Numbered from the stretch's first letter, positions 22,230 to 35,640 are shown. The stretch is 64,000 bases of DNA from Platycnemis pennipes (GCA_933228895.1 OW121848.1:92337470-92401469); one strand, 5' to 3'. Notes: generated by a model from the sequence alone, not told the origin. Numbers and translations are program-made.

Positions 22230-23285
22230 AGGGCAATGAAGCTAGAAAACACAAAGTAAGAAATGAAGAGGAGAAATATGGTTTTGTTGGATTGAGGGTC
22301 AGAAAAGGGATTTGACAGAGAAAAGTGGGAAAAATTAATGGAAATATTGCAGTGGATTGGAGTAGATTGCAGAGACAGTAGACTGATTTGGAATGAAATC
22401 ATGGCCCAAAAGACGTGAGAGTAAGAGGGAGACGTGAGGGTAGCAGAGGTAGAACCTTATTGAACAGTAATAGGGAGAGAGGGTTACACAGGGCTCTCTG
22501 CTATCACCAGTACTGTTTAACATGTATTAGGAGGAAATGGTAAAAGAGGTTTGGGGAAAGTTAGGAAAGTTTTTGGACGACCAAGTGCTAATCAGCCAGG
22601 GCTTTCAAAAAACAATATATGCTTTACAAAAGTGGTGAGATGGATGTTGAATGAAGAAAAATCACAATGAAATGAAAATGATGATATTCTTCGGAACAAA
22701 AAGGGCCACATTAAATTAAAAAGTAGACGGTCACAAGTTAGAGTTGGCTGAACAATTCAGCAAAGTGAGTAGCATGTTGGAGGAAATGGGGCACAAAAGT
22801 GAGGTTTGGAAGAGAATCACAATGGAGAAAGAACATTTGCTCATTAGTGGCAACTGATGACCAAGTCATGAGAAGTAGTCTAAAACAATACTAATTAAAA
22901 GTCTAATATGGACCTCGCCTTGGTGCTGACACCAAGTGGGTTTTATGAAAAGAGGATGAAAATAGAGTTAGGAATTTTGAGATGTAGACATGAAGAAGAT
23001 AAGGTAGGTGAAAGAGAGGACAAAGGAGGAAGTACTGGGGATGATAGGAGAGAGAAGAAAGTGATTGAAGAAATGAGGAGAAGGCAGAAGGTAAGATAGA
23101 ATGGATAAGAATAGGTGATGATGATTTAAAGTAAGTTAAGTGAGAGAAGAATGTTGAGAATGCAGGGCAGTGATAGAAATGGAGGGGGGAACATGTAGTT
23201 TGGATGGAATAATGAGAGGTAAGTAGCATGCAAAACTAAAGAAGGGTATCATATAGAAAATTATGGTGGAAGACGAGTATGTCCA
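22230..23285 (+). pseudogene. Diverged LINE reverse-transcriptase remnant
   Basis: Translated pieces in shifting frames match RT landmarks: a degenerate FVGL then GFDREKWEKLMEILQWIGVD (the DLEKAFDNVDW region), RLIWNEIMAQK, and VTQGSLLSPVLFNMY (the GVRQGCxLSPxxFN motif, about 22485-22525). Further on, FEM and RR residues near 22975 echo the EAFEIWCYRR block. Many stops. It is more decayed than, and a different lineage from, the copy at 18.5-21.5 kb. Confidence 0.6.
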
Positions 23286-24640
23286 TCTAAAACTACTTTT
23301 TCTTGAAGTAAATCATATAATAATACTGATCACTAGAAGCAGTGGAACTCTTTGATTACTTTGTTGGGATTTTGAACATAAATGGATATGGACCTTATTA
23401 TGTAAGGACATTATCATATTTGGTATCATATTAGACACAACTTTTTTCTGAAATATGGCTCAAAAATGACACCCCAGATCTTATATATGAAGGTTTGGCC
23501 TTCATAATTAACATAGAGAATGTTGCAGATGTAACTGCTATTATTATGTGTCTATGCTATGATCATCAGTTGGGTGTATATGGTTTGGTTATTTTCTGTG
23601 ATATCAAAGGAGGTCTGAGTAATCAAACGAAATTGATTGGCATAAGAGTATGGTTATATAAAACCACATAAGTTATATATAATTTTTCCTCAGAAATACA
23701 CCCTACTAAAATGATGGTGCATATCATATGCCAATGCATCTTATTTACTCTCATATATGGTATTTACTTTTGCTAAAGAAGAATTAACCTAAAGAAGTGG
23801 GTTTCCAACAATTTTGAGCAAAGATAAGTTAGAATAGAGTTGGATTTGAAGCAGAGCATAATATGGATTTAAGATAAAATATGGTGAGAGAGGGTGAGAA
23901 AATATTGGAGGCTTCCTAGTGGGTTATGTAGATATGTTGGAGAATGGAGAAAGTAAAATGAACAGAAAGGAGAACGAATGATGAAGGGTTGAGGTGAGGA
24001 AAGAAAATTGCTGGTAAAAATAAAGAGAAGGTAGTGTGAGTTGATAAGTCAAGCATATAGGGGAAATTGGAGAGTGAATACAGTTAATGAGGAAGAATTC
24101 CTGGTAATTAAAAAAGAGAGTGGGAGGGGGGGAAAGGGTAAATTAGTTGTACGACAAAAGGGAGGAAAAATGTTCTGATATGATGGAAAAAGTAAAGAGG
24201 AAAAGGTTTTAGGAAAATTCAAATCGTAGATAGGATATTCAATGAAAACCTAATCTATCTTACCCATACCCACTCTTTAATTTCTTTTTGATGGAATCTG
24301 AAAACTTAAAGATTAAATATTTTGGAGGCTAAATATATCATTTATTTGGGAAGCATATTCATATTTTATTTAACACGCCGATGGAAAAGGATAAATTAGA
24401 ATAATTTTATTATACGTATTTGTCAGGCAATGCGTTGAAAAAAATTGGTGATTGCAATTTCAAAAGAATTTGCCCATGAAGGAGGAAAAGTATGCAAAAA
24501 GCAGAATGTAATGCATTCGTGTATATTTATCATTACATCAATTTCAAAACGATGACAATGCTACTGGCCAGAGTGATTGGGACATATTTTTTAGAGACAT
24601 GTGTAGGGTTTTCGGAGAAAAAAATAAATTGAAGGATTGC
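23286..24640. other. No gene recognised; purine-rich LINE-like debris
   Basis: AT-rich sequence. From 23880 to 24210 the plus strand is strikingly A/G-rich with short frames full of Lys, Glu and Arg, as in LINE linker regions, but no diagnostic motif survives. Confidence 0.3.
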
Positions 24641-24765
24641 GAACTGGCCACGAGAACCTTAACGGCGTTACCCACTGAAAATACAGAATAGCAGAAATTC
24701 CACAGAGAGAAAATCATTCGCCTTGACCGGGATTCGAACCCGGATCCCATGTTTTCTCTGAGGAA
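24640..24765 (-). mobile_element. tRNA-derived SINE, family B, copy 1 (partial)
   Basis: On the minus strand a T-arm/B-box (gatccgggttcgaatcccgg) is followed by tcaaggcgaatgattttctc and tctgtggaatttctgc. The same downstream body occurs in minus orientation near 47.2 and 47.5 kb. The tRNA-like 5' part is missing. Confidence 0.6.
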
Positions 24766-26109
24766 TTTCTGCTAAAAACTAAATACAAGCATACATTATA
24801 ACATTACTGTACTGATAATAATCATAAACATGCCATTGTGAGTTAATGTAAAACTTAGCTCAAAAATATATAACCTAACCTAGACAAGAAAGGGTTATTA
24901 CTGTTGGAAAATTACACATCACAATGCACCAGTTTAAGGCATTCTAAATACAGATTATGATGTATAGTATGTATGAAGGGTAGTTGTACATTTCACTTAA
25001 TAATAGATCATACCAGCTTGAAAAATGATCGCAATAGAATATCTAAATGCCATATGACCCTTATTCTGACCCTCGTTGCAGTAAAAGTATGAATAGGAAT
25101 AGTTGTGCCCCTGTATAATATGCACCAATCCATGCTTACGTGCAAAGCGCAATTGCATATCTTCACGAATGGGCAAATGAAGAATAGAAAAAGTTGTAAT
25201 AATAGTTGGCCACGACATTGAAATCATGATTCAAATCGCAAACATCGAAGTTACGATCCCATTTATATTCCATTAATCACACTGTTGGCAGAAAGAAGAC
25301 AAATAAATAAGTTTTGTAAGTAATAACTGCTAGGGATTAATTTGAAAGTACAGAGTGTCAACTGAGAAAATTAGGGAGGACAGAGTGAAATGGATAATAA
25401 GCGGCGATGGTGTTTTGAAGCACATGATATAGGAGATGATGTTGGTTGAGAAAGAAAGAGAGCGGAAGTGAATATGCTATTTGGATAGGGAGTAGGACGT
25501 ATGTGTAGCCTTAGAAGAACATCTTAAAAATTATTGGGGTATCGTACTTCATGCCTCTCAAAATCTACCTTAACCTATCGGTAGAAAGTTAATAATAATC
25601 ACACCATACAGATTTTAATGATGACATACCTACTTTATGTTGGCATAGTCTTTTGGGATTTTTAGGCTCGTCATCGAAATATGATATGAATCTATAGATG
25701 TCACCCTTATTCCTTTTTCTCAACGCTGAAAACATAATTACAAGTCCTTTTGGAATTCGTTACGAATGTAATTAAACATATTCTTAGACACGCATCCAGT
25801 AAGATAGATGTATCTATAACTGACCGATATTTTTGTCTAATCCGATATGGAGAGAGAATAATGGCTTTAAAATCGTACAATTAAGGAAAGGACTCTTGTT
25901 CGTTACACAATACCAGTATTATGATTCAGAGATTAGCTACTGATCAGACTACCGTAAATTATATTTCTATATTACACTTTTTTGGTGCAACATAAAGAGC
26001 TACATCAGAAACATCGGAACTCAAAATATTTTAACTTGGACGGTTGTAAAAATGATTTAGTTATCGAACTGTCAGGTGGGAAGTAAGTGCTAAGAGTTCG
26101 GGAAAGGTG
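24766..26109. other. No gene recognised
   Basis: AT-rich DNA. A weak LINE-tail resemblance (25365-25480) is too eroded to annotate. Confidence 0.35.
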
Positions 26110-26135
26110 AAAGGGTAAATAATACTTAAACTTTC

Positions 26136-26893
26136 GTGGAAAATTACGAACCGTTGTGTATAGGAGAAAAAATAAGCATGCTGCGATTTGCTGATGACGT
26201 AGCTCTCATGGTAAGGGCAGAGAGAGGTCGAAATAAGATTCTAGTGTCCATGAAAAGGACAATGACCAGATATCAGCTGAAGCTAAATAAGAAGAAGACT
26301 AAGATATTGGTGTGCAGCAAGAAAGAAGAGGCCAAAACCAACGTCAAACTAGGAAAACAAAAACTTGAAGAGGTGAAAGAGTTCTGATACCTAGGAAGTC
26401 GAGTAACCAACGATGGACGAAGCAAGAAAGAAATAGTTAGTAGAATATCCCAGGCAAAGAGGGCATTCTATCAAAAGAAGAATCTACTTACAGCTGGAAT
26501 TACCAGCGTAGAAGTAAAGAAACAATTCATCAGAACAAATATCGGGAGCATGTTTCTTTACGGCAGTGAGGCATGGACGATGACAGCAGTGGAGAAGAAA
26601 AGGGTAGAAGTATTCGAAATGTGGCGCTACAGTAGAGTGATGAAGATTAAATGGATTGACTGAGTAGACAACTTAATCGGCCATATATTAAGACACCATG
26701 ACCTGACGAAGACAAACGTCGAGGGAAAAGTTAACGGGAAAACTGAAAAAGGAGGCCTCGCATGATATACATGGAACAGGTTGTGAATGATGTGAAAGAC
26801 AAGAATCACGACAGTATGAAGAGGTTGGCTAATAGAAGAATTGAGTGGAAAGCTGCGTCAAACCAATCCTGGGATTGTTGACCGATGATGATG
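26136..26893 (+). pseudogene. RTE-like LINE, 5'-truncated copy (RT C-terminal half)
   Basis: Begins just before the catalytic motif (MLRFADDVALMV, about 26180) and continues through YLGSRVTNDG, RAFYQKKNLLTAG, MFLYGSEAWTM and the C-terminal tail to caaaccaatcctgggattg and GATGATGATGAG at 26893. It is collinear with the copy at 20.7-21.5 kb. Stops at about 26385 and 26661 and a small deletion in the thumb region make it dead. 5' truncation is normal for LINE insertion. Confidence 0.85.
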
Positions 26894-27625
26894 AGGTGTT
26901 TGTTATATAATCCGATCTTTCCTGCAATATCTATCAATTTTGTTATAGGTTTTAGCGCGAAGTTTTGTAATATCATCATATTCACTTCCAAGCACTCAAA
27001 CGCTACAAGAAAGATGAATAGGTATTATACGAAAGAACAATTCAAGAAGAACATTTGATAGGATGTTTTTTTCCGAATTTATGATGTTGATGATCCCATT
27101 TTCGTTCAAGCGGTGATAACTTTAACGCGGATGCAAGGAAAAAAATTTTGATTCAGTCTTCCAAGTACACATACGCCGGATTACTTGCCATGGTGTGCCA
27201 CGAAAAAAGGAGTAATTTAATTGTAGTGACGTCTATTTATTATTTCAACGTTAAATAAGGGTAAGGATCGAGGTGAGAAGTTTTAAGGAGATGTTGAAGA
27301 TACAGTGAGATACCTACTTGTGGAGCTGTCAAAGGAGATATAACTAAGCCTGTAAAAACACGTGCAAAAATGAGAGGGATTTCATCTTCTTCAGAAGGCT
27401 GAGGACAATAATGTAGTTTCAACAGGTGATGAGATGCAACTGGTGACTTTTTCTTGAGTTTAGTAATATCTTACCAACTTTTTTCACAATATTCTCAAGT
27501 GTTCGGTGCTAATACTATTCAAAATGATTTTTGAAGAACATAGCCACTAGTTCATCACCGGAAGCCATTCTTCGATGAAATAAGTCCCCTGCGAACAATG
27601 CGCACTCTTTCCTATTCGATTCCGT
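26894..27625. other. No gene recognised
   Basis: AT-rich spacer between the LINE fragment and the piggyBac-like terminal sequence. Confidence 0.4.
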
Positions 27626-30600
27626 CCCTTTATAGGGCAACATTATGGGAAACTTTTTTGATGGAATTTTTTCACATAATGTGTTTATTTGGGTCTCAAA
27701 TAAGCACAAATAAGCAGTATCATCTTTCGAAAAAATTGAATAATGTTTATATCATGGTGGTCCCTCCCAGGGACCACTGGCCGTTTGGGGACAAATCCAT
27801 CAATTATTTTCGTCTTTTCTTCAATTTTGTCAAATTATACATATGGCCAATTGGACTTCGAAAATATGTCCTCCCATGTTTAGGTAGTCCTTAGTTCGAA
27901 TTTTACCTTATCCTATACGGGTTTACAATGGTTCAGAGTCTTATTAGTAAAATAATGTGATGGAAATTTCTAATTGAGTATTTTGAGTATTTTTTATGTT
28001 CATACCATATAGTAATTATAATTAATAATATTTTCCAGCTAAACCAAATTTCTGGAGCACTGGTAAAAGTTCTATGCATATGGTAATGCTACACTTTCAG
28101 GTTGGCCACAGTGCATTTCTTTTTTTCCGGGAAGAAGTCGTACTCTACGGGTACACACCCGACCCGCTCCAGGGTCATGGAATATTTTCTCTGAAAAGGG
28201 TTTACTGACTTTTTGTGATATTTATACCTTCGTATCGGTAGTCGAGCCATGGGTTGCGGAAATCCGCCCCCTCCCCCCTCCCACTCCTAAGGTCATTGTC
28301 CCACAAGTGCGCCGAGAAACACTAACACTAAAGAGAAACAGACGGAATTCTGCTGTCCGAGCTCTCCGCCCACGATAATCTCGCCGACTAGTAGCCGCCC
28401 TAGCCAATACAATGAAAGTTCGCCCTGTTTTCACTGTTCCCATCCCAGATCCTCGGCGCATTTTTCCATTACTGTCAGGTTATCAATGAAATTGTACACA
28501 ATGGGTACTAATGTGCATAAAATATTTCAAAAATACCCATGAAAATATTTCGGAAAAAATGGAGCAAATATACTTATAAGAGTGGAAATGAAAAAAACAA
28601 ATATTTTCTTCGAAAACTTTATTCTCCTGTTTTTTTTTCATTCTAGTCTAGTTTTCACTTTATTTTCATATATTCATAATATGATACTTCATTTTTTGCG
28701 GGAAGATTTATTGCTTGAAATATTTCGGAGGTTATATTAGGTTTTAGAAGTTATAAAAATACACTTAGAAAAAAGAGAACATAGTAAAGTGTATTACATA
28801 AAATGATATTGGCAGCCTGATTTTACAAAATGAAGTTTTTAGGAATGGCATTTTTAAAATAAGAGTAATGCACTAAATTGGGGAAATACCTGTGAAAATG
28901 TCTCAAAAAACATAGCATATGATGACAAAATACCTCATAAAGTACAAAATCAGCAATATACGAGCATATACATAATTATAATTATTTTTACAAAATATGG
29001 ATAATATTTAACGATATTTTACAAGTAACAATTATAACATACAGTATATTGCATCAGTAAAATTGTGTTTAAACATATCAGTAAATTATGGCACATTCAG
29101 TTTGAGTTACTTTGAGTGGCAAGAAGAGAAGCAGTCAAAGCATTAGCCCACATTACACCGAGAACAATAATAATTTTTCAGCCAAAGCATTTCCTTCTTC
29201 ACCTTTGACTTGGTGCTACAATGAGCACATCTTCTTTTTGTTCCCTTTTTTATTACGTGATCTCCGACATTTCTCAGTCTTATAGTATTTTCAACAGTCA
29301 CGCGGCCTTGCGGGTCATTTCTTTTTCTCGTTCGCCCCTTTCTTCATTCTCTCTTACGCATAATTTATTAGTTCTTAGAACTTTACTCCTTTTCGTTGGG
29401 TTGTGCATTGATGTAGCTACATTCACCTTTCTTGTGCCCCTATCCTTCGATTTTACGATGCTTATGACTTTTGACTTGGTATATTCACTCTCTGCTGATC
29501 TCAAGTCTTTATCGGATTTTAGTAACCCTCAAGGGTGTCTACTGGTTCTTATTGTTCCACATGAGAAGACATCTTTTTTCAATAGATTTTCCACCAAGCT
29601 GACACTGGAAAAAAACTGTTGAAATAAGCACTATGTGTTTAGTCAGTGGCACGGGAATTGATAACGAGCTTCTTGAAGTATTGTCATCGGCATCTAAAAC
29701 CCCTTCCACCTCAAAATCCACAGCCATATAACCTGTGACGCCAATCAAAATATCTACTACTTATTGCCGATCGGTGGGGTCGTTCAAATCATACTTTTTC
29801 TGATCCATGCTGGAAATATACATTATTTTAGCATAAATGTGAAGGCTTCTCATTGGCATCAAAGAAGAGAGGTTAGAGGATGAACTTACATATACCCATG
29901 GAGATGTGCAAGGGGCCCTGTTTTATGGTACTACCTGCCAAGCAGGCTGAAGAAGGGCAAAAATTTGGCCGGAGGAAACCGTGAAAATATTTTTTGGGTC
30001 GGCTCAACGGTGCAAAAATGCTGGAAAAATTAATTTACATTTATATATGTATATCTGACGAAAATATTCTTCAGCAAAATTTCATCAGTAACAATAATTC
30101 AGGCACTCAGAGATTCATACAAAGCATATACATCAATGACTAAATAGGCTGTATTATGATTAAATATACGCATGAATAAATTTTTTAAGGAAAAAAATAT
30201 TCAAATATACGTAATTTGATCAACAAAAATTAAAAAAACAAGATAAGACACGGAAAACTTTTAAAATAAGCTTGAAAATCTAACATTTCCCGACCATCCA
30301 GAGAAATATCACAAAAAACTAAAATAACATGTTTTCGATCAAATATTATCCCAAATAAATGCCTCTATACTAAAATGTATTCATTTATTGTTGTAAATAC
30401 TCACTTTTTGAGAAACAGAATGAGAATCGGGCGAAAAGAATCCAAAAGTCCAGGAGTGCGACCTCGAGCACGGCGGAATCCACTGTGGTCCGAATCGGGC
30501 AGCGGTCCCTCTGAGGGACCACTTCTTCAAAGAAAACGCCACCATCGGAACCCAAGGCCATCAATAACCCCATGGGTATTTTTCTAGGTACTAACGCATG

Positions 30601-30687
30601 CAGCGGAGAGGGAAGAAACCATTCCCGCGTTTCAGGCGCCAAATTTTGAATGGTGGTCCCTGGGAGGGACCAGTGCCCTATAAAGGG
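27626..30687 (-). mobile_element. piggyBac-like transposon remnant (right end firm, left end uncertain)
   Basis: The right end (complement from 30687) reads CCCTTTATAGGGCACTGG and abuts TTAA (30688-30691), the obligatory piggyBac target. The same CCCTTTATAGGGCA starts at 27626 but without TTAA, so it may be a damaged left end or a separate fragment. A self-complementary block of the type GGTCCCTCCCAGGGACC occurs near 27762 and 30654, with a variant at 30505. A decayed minus-strand transposase lies inside (29107-29808). Confidence 0.55.
29107..29808 (-). pseudogene. piggyBac-type transposase, internally deleted and frameshifted
   Basis: Minus strand. A start MDQKKYDLNDPTDRQ at 29808 is interrupted by TAA. 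After a large internal deletion the sequence resumes with FFSSVSLVENLLKKDVFSC then GTIRTSRHP (about 29615-29540), the piggyBac block that normally follows an Asp-Asn pair; here those two codons read as glutamine. Next come VKSKDRGTRKVNVATSMHNP and, at 29230-29107, the C-terminal cysteine-rich domain: CAHCSTKSK, CSRCNVG and, after a frameshift, CFDCFSSCHSK and a stop. Such a C-terminal Cys/His domain is typical of piggyBac transposases. It cannot be functional. Confidence 0.8.
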
Positions 30688-30691
30688 TTAA

Positions 30692-33600
30692 TTAAACAGA
30701 GCAGTTACTTGGCGGTTTAATGCCACTATAGATATAAAAAATTGCTATAAACCATTTTCAGACTATAACTGGCTGATTGTTATAAAGCTGAAAATTATGA
30801 TCTGGAGAGAAAAATGTGTTTAGAAACAATTGAAAGTATAACAAGATTTGTGAACATTATTACTAAATTATGTTTATCTTATGGAGGTGGAAATATAGAT
30901 ACAGTTAAGATAGTAATCAATGAATATCTCATCTCGTCGATCTTTCTCCTCATACCATTTCTGTATTCTCCTAAATTGAAATAGGCATTCATTTTCGTAC
31001 TCTCTTAAAACGAAAACGACTTGAATTTAGTCGGGTAAATTAAGTCCAAGCGAGATGGATTCTATATGACGAATTAAAACTTGATGTGTACACTTGCTTT
31101 TACTGAGGAAGACGACTATCTCAGGGTTATCTACTTCAACAATCGAAAAGGGGGGAGTCAAGTCATAATATTTTGTTCCTTGTATGTTCGTGCCTGGTGA
31201 GAAATTCGTTGATAGGGAATTTTAGTAGTTTTACCTTCAGTACATTTAATTTATTGCACTAGTGAGACAATTTTATACTTAAAATTAGCTCCAATTGTTA
31301 TGGTCAAAAGAACCCAGTTTTTGCCTGGGTATCAGAATAAAGCGATGGAAAGATTTTCAGCAAATCTTGGAAGAGTTCTGTAAAATCACCAAGGTGATTT
31401 TACAGAAGAAAATGATGAGCTCTTCGATCAGGATATTAAAATAATAAAAAAAATAGATACCTAGGAAAGTGGACGGTACATATGATGACCGACTCTCGTT
31501 GAATGTTGAAAGGAGATTTACTTCGGTCAAACACCGAAATAAAATATTGAAAGTAGAGGAAGTTTCAAGGGGAGCGCAGTGATAAATGTTGGATAGTTAA
31601 CTTTTAAATATGTATTTAAGTTTATCTATCCTTGACACAATTATAATGTCCTTTCAGAGAACATTTTCACTTGTTGCAAGCGTTGTCATATAGTAATGTT
31701 ATAGAAAAATTACATTTTTTAATTTAAAAATTTTTGTGATTTGTGGAAAAACCTGACGGGATACAGAATTTCGAATGCTATTTTAGAAATATATGGATAA
31801 AATCGATTTACATACACCTCTGCATTTAAAAACAACAAAACCTTGCATATTAGTGCAATCAAAGGGTCCAATTGAACCCGTTTATTATTATTTGATGGGA
31901 AACCCACTTCCATTTAAAACTACCACCACTACTTTCCCGATTTCCCACTTTCTTTCTTTCTTTTTCCCACTTTCCCACTATTACTATTTGAAATTACCTG
32001 GATTTGGATCACGTACAAGGGTTGTTAACAATGGAGGATCACCGATGATTGCATGAAAAAGCAACTTCTCCCATTTTAAACATATAACCGTTTAACTTAT
32101 ACAAAATCAATAGTTGTACTCTTTTCCTCTCAATGGAAAAATTCAACCACATCACTGCTTTCGCTCTAGCATCTTTTTTATAATAATTTTTATAGCTATC
32201 ATCTTAGGACCAATAAAAACACAAAAAGAATAACCCCTCTTATTAAAATGTCTCTTTTTCATGGAAAATGTAAATGAGGGAAAAATGAGCAGGAAAATAT
32301 TGAAGGAAACAACTGCCTTACGAACAACATTTCCATGTTTTATTACATTTCATCATACATCGCACCTCATAACCAAGGCATCAATTCCTCCACAGCCATA
32401 ATATATATATGTATTAGCCTTAATATTGATTATGTTCACAATTTACACTTATGATACATTGAAGCACACCTTTGGAGCACCATCGTTGTTTTTTTTTTAA
32501 TTTTTACGTTGAGTCTAAAATGAATACCATTTTACAGTTAGCATAAGTTTAGCCAAATGCCAAATTGAAATATAATTTGCGACAACGTTAGACAACACCT
32601 CGTTGCTTGTTCAGATTCGCTATGAAGTTCCTCGTTTTCTTTCTACAATACTGTACATACACATTTCATCAAAATGCAGGTAATTTCACGAGGCGCATAC
32701 AAAGGCTCTAGGGGAAACCGTGTCGGTACAGCTGTTGTCATCAAAATATCCGTGCATTAAGGTCGTCTGCACGACAGACATGACTTTTTCACAGTAAATG
32801 CCCATTATTTATGAATCTATTCGTAATCATGTGTTGCTGCTCGAATTTTTCTTAAAATATGAATGCCATTTAGCAGCAGAAGGGGTATCAGCTACTAAAA
32901 TGAATATCGGAAAAATGCTTATTTCATTTTAGATAGTACTTGCTATAGCAGATAGATTATGCAGTTTGAACAAAAGAAGCCGTAATGGTTTCAAATCAAT
33001 TTTTAGTAGCTTACGTTTCCTGCTCCTGTCTAATCATGTTGACTGATTTTAACATTTCTGCAACGAGGAGCGTCTTTTACAAGCAGTAAGGGAGTAAGAG
33101 ATATCTTTATGGAGATAAGGGAGGGAGGGGGTGCCTTAAAACCATTGGTTTTAGGGGTAGTGGAGGAGGTGGGGTATTTTAACATTTACGGGATCCTTAC
33201 CATCAATTAAAGTACTTAAACATGTGAAGTTACAGGAAATCACCATTCATGATTGAAGAAAAACATGTATGAGGTTATTTGGAATATTCAACACCACAAC
33301 GTCGAAATTTATAAACACAAATTCAATTTATTCCTTAAAAAGCATAACTGGCTTTCGTACTGGCACTATGCATCTGTTTGATTTGGTGTTAGCTAAGTGA
33401 TGGACGTGACCATTTTTGGAGTGTGGGTACTAAAAACAATCTAAAAACAAATGATAACAAAAGTGATAGTTGATGTATTGTAGAATCAATAAGTACTTTC
33501 AGCAAAAATCGGTCCTTAAAGGCAAAATATAGCTATTAAATGTTGATAGTATTTGTTATAGTATACTATTGTGTAATTTCATTTTTTATGGATAAATATA

Positions 33601-34740
33601 TTTATGCAATGTGATGCAAGGTATTTATTTCATCCTAAACAGGAATAATGTTCCTATTATTTGTGTAGGATTTTACAGTCTCTGTACATCTGATCATAAC
33701 AGTCGTCCATTGGCAACATTGTTAAAATAAAAGAAGAATTTAACAGGTTTGAATGTTGAAATTTCCTAGAGGGATGATAACAGTCACAGAATTTGTAATT
33801 ATCTGTATAATAGGTATATGGCCACACTGAGTAAAGAGTTGTTGGCAGAAATCTGTTGGGAATAGATTAATTTGGTGAAAATATTATTTTCAAATGTTAC
33901 TCGTAGATGAAACAATTATTATGGTATTCTTATTTTCCTCTGGCCATATCATTCAACATAGGGACATCATAAAATAAATAGTATAAGTGAAACGCGTAAT
34001 GAGTTGTATAATCACTGCATACAAAAAAGAAAAGATTTGCCTGGAAATAAAACCGAATGAAATTGATTACATCCACAGTTTCATTGTACACGAGACGTGA
34101 AGGAAATGTTTTGCACGCCGATTAATTATGCATTCCAAAACTTCCGAGGTTAATTTCACTTTCTGGGTTGAAATACTTGAAATTTTATGTGCCAAACAAA
34201 GAAAGAATTCCAACCAAGTTGTCGCAATTTCTCTTCCGTCATTTCATTAAAGAGCCGGTAAATTAAAAAAAAACAGCAAATTTTTTCTGGTGCAACAGTA
34301 ACTTACAACATTTGACTCTACGTAATAAACCAATCCAAAACGCTCGTCTGTGACTGAGAAAAACCATCCCATGTTCTTAATGATTATTTACCGTAGCATT
34401 TAACTGGAATGTTGTTTATGACATTGGAATACCATCGGGTTAATTGAATAGTAAGTGCAGTTAACAATGCAGCAGAATGTACTGAACGAAATCCATTGCC
34501 ACTGCAGTTTTAATTTAGAGTGGTACAAATCCGTCAATCCTACGCGGTCTCAAAGGACACCGAACACTTGCCTTGGCCTAAGTGAAACTTGCACTCACAT
34601 GCCTCTTCGGTTGAAAAAATTCCCAAGACGTTTCTCCGACCGCCAAGCCTAATTCACGGTCTAACGATGCCCAGTCTCAAGTGCTTCCTACCGCTCTGCA
34701 TATTTTACGAGTAAAATGATAATGATACATACAATAAGGG
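30692..34740. other. No gene recognised; long AT-rich region
   Basis: About 4 kb of AT-rich DNA. Notable only for the 15-bp perfect palindrome at 31376 (own entry) and a pyrimidine-rich patch at 31920-31985. No coding exon or RNA gene was recognised on either strand. Confidence 0.4.
31376..31407. repeat. Perfect inverted repeat, 15-bp arms, 2-bp spacer
   Basis: TTCTGTAAAATCACC (31376-31390) and its exact complement (31393-31407) are separated by AA. Confidence 0.95.
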
Positions 34741-34912
34741 GGGCCCGGGATTATCGCGGGAGTATTGGATGGGGTAGGGTTTAGAAACACGACGATATTC
34801 ACTCAAAAGAAGGGAGTGGGAGTGTGGAAGGGGTGACAAAGAGGAAGGGGTGGGGAGGGAGGAGAAGTAGGGGGAAGGGGGTAAGGAATAGGACGAGAGG
34901 GGGGGGGGGGTG
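34741..34912 (+). repeat. G-rich purine tract with 12-G run
   Basis: A/G-dominated plus strand with many runs of three or more G and an uninterrupted 12-G run at 34899-34910, upstream of the first CpG-rich island. It has G-quadruplex potential on the plus strand. Confidence 0.8.
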
Positions 34913-35004
34913 ACTCATAGCGGATTAAAAACACTTAAAAACGGCACATAACATGGGGATACGAAAAACAGACGCCACCTGTGTTTGGAGGGGGGAACGT
35001 CTGC

Positions 35005-35640
35005 CTATCTACGAATTATTGTCAACTCACAACAAATTAAACTCTCTCTCTCTTCGACCGTTCCGTATGAGGAAGGGCACAGGAAGAGGATTGAGCGGAC
35101 GACACCATCAATTGCAACGGCTATTACACGACGGCCATTATTAACGTTGGGGTTCTCGTGGGGCGCGGGCGTGGGGGTGCGGGGGTGGTGGGAGCGGGGC
35201 GCGGGGCGTTGCAGCAGCAGGGTGGTGTGGGTCCGCTGGGAGGGCGGCGGGGAGTGGGTCACGTGGGTGCCCAGGGGTGCGACGACACCCGCGCTCGAGG
35301 CGGGGTCGTGGCTGTTGGCGCTGCTCATCTCTCCTTCCGCTCGGCTTCGACCCAAACCCTGAAGAATCCGACCGAACTGAGGGGCGGGCGGGAGCGGCCG
35401 TCCCACGCGACGCGTCAGGTTCGTCTTTTGTCTCGGATTCCGTCTTCCAGCGCTCGAACCCTCTACCATCCGCATGGGAGGACTCCATCCTCCGACGACG
35501 GCCAAGGGTTTGGGGTGCCGGTTGCGCGTCTGGCTTCGACCATCGCCACGAGAAGGGAGAGGGAGAGACCTCTCTCCCAAGGCTCTACATGGAATACCTA
35601 CACGAGGGATAAGCCAAGATGATGCGTGATGAAGCGAGCA
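35005..35640. promoter_or_regulatory. CpG-rich island 1; possible promoter or 5' exon
   Basis: From about 35140 to 35600 the sequence turns sharply GC- and CpG-rich (for example ggggcgcgggcgtgggggtg and gcggggcgcggggcg, GC-box-like), against AT-rich flanks. Frames longer than 100 codons are open on both strands, as expected from GC content. The most protein-like is minus 35580-35005, with an internal Met start MSSANSHDPASSAGVVAPLG near 35330 and a Pro/Ser/Thr/His-rich continuation; I recognise no domain. It could be an unspliced N-terminal exon or purely regulatory. No tRNA or rRNA explains it. Confidence 0.4.

Noticed and set aside
24700..24760. Possible tRNA gene at ggttcgaatcccgg (minus)
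   Set aside because: Only a T-arm is present, with no acceptor or anticodon stem. The downstream body is shared with family B SINE copies.
29221..29622. Plus-strand 133-codon hydrophobic frame
   Set aside because: It is the antisense of the decayed piggyBac transposase, whose minus-strand motifs explain the sequence.
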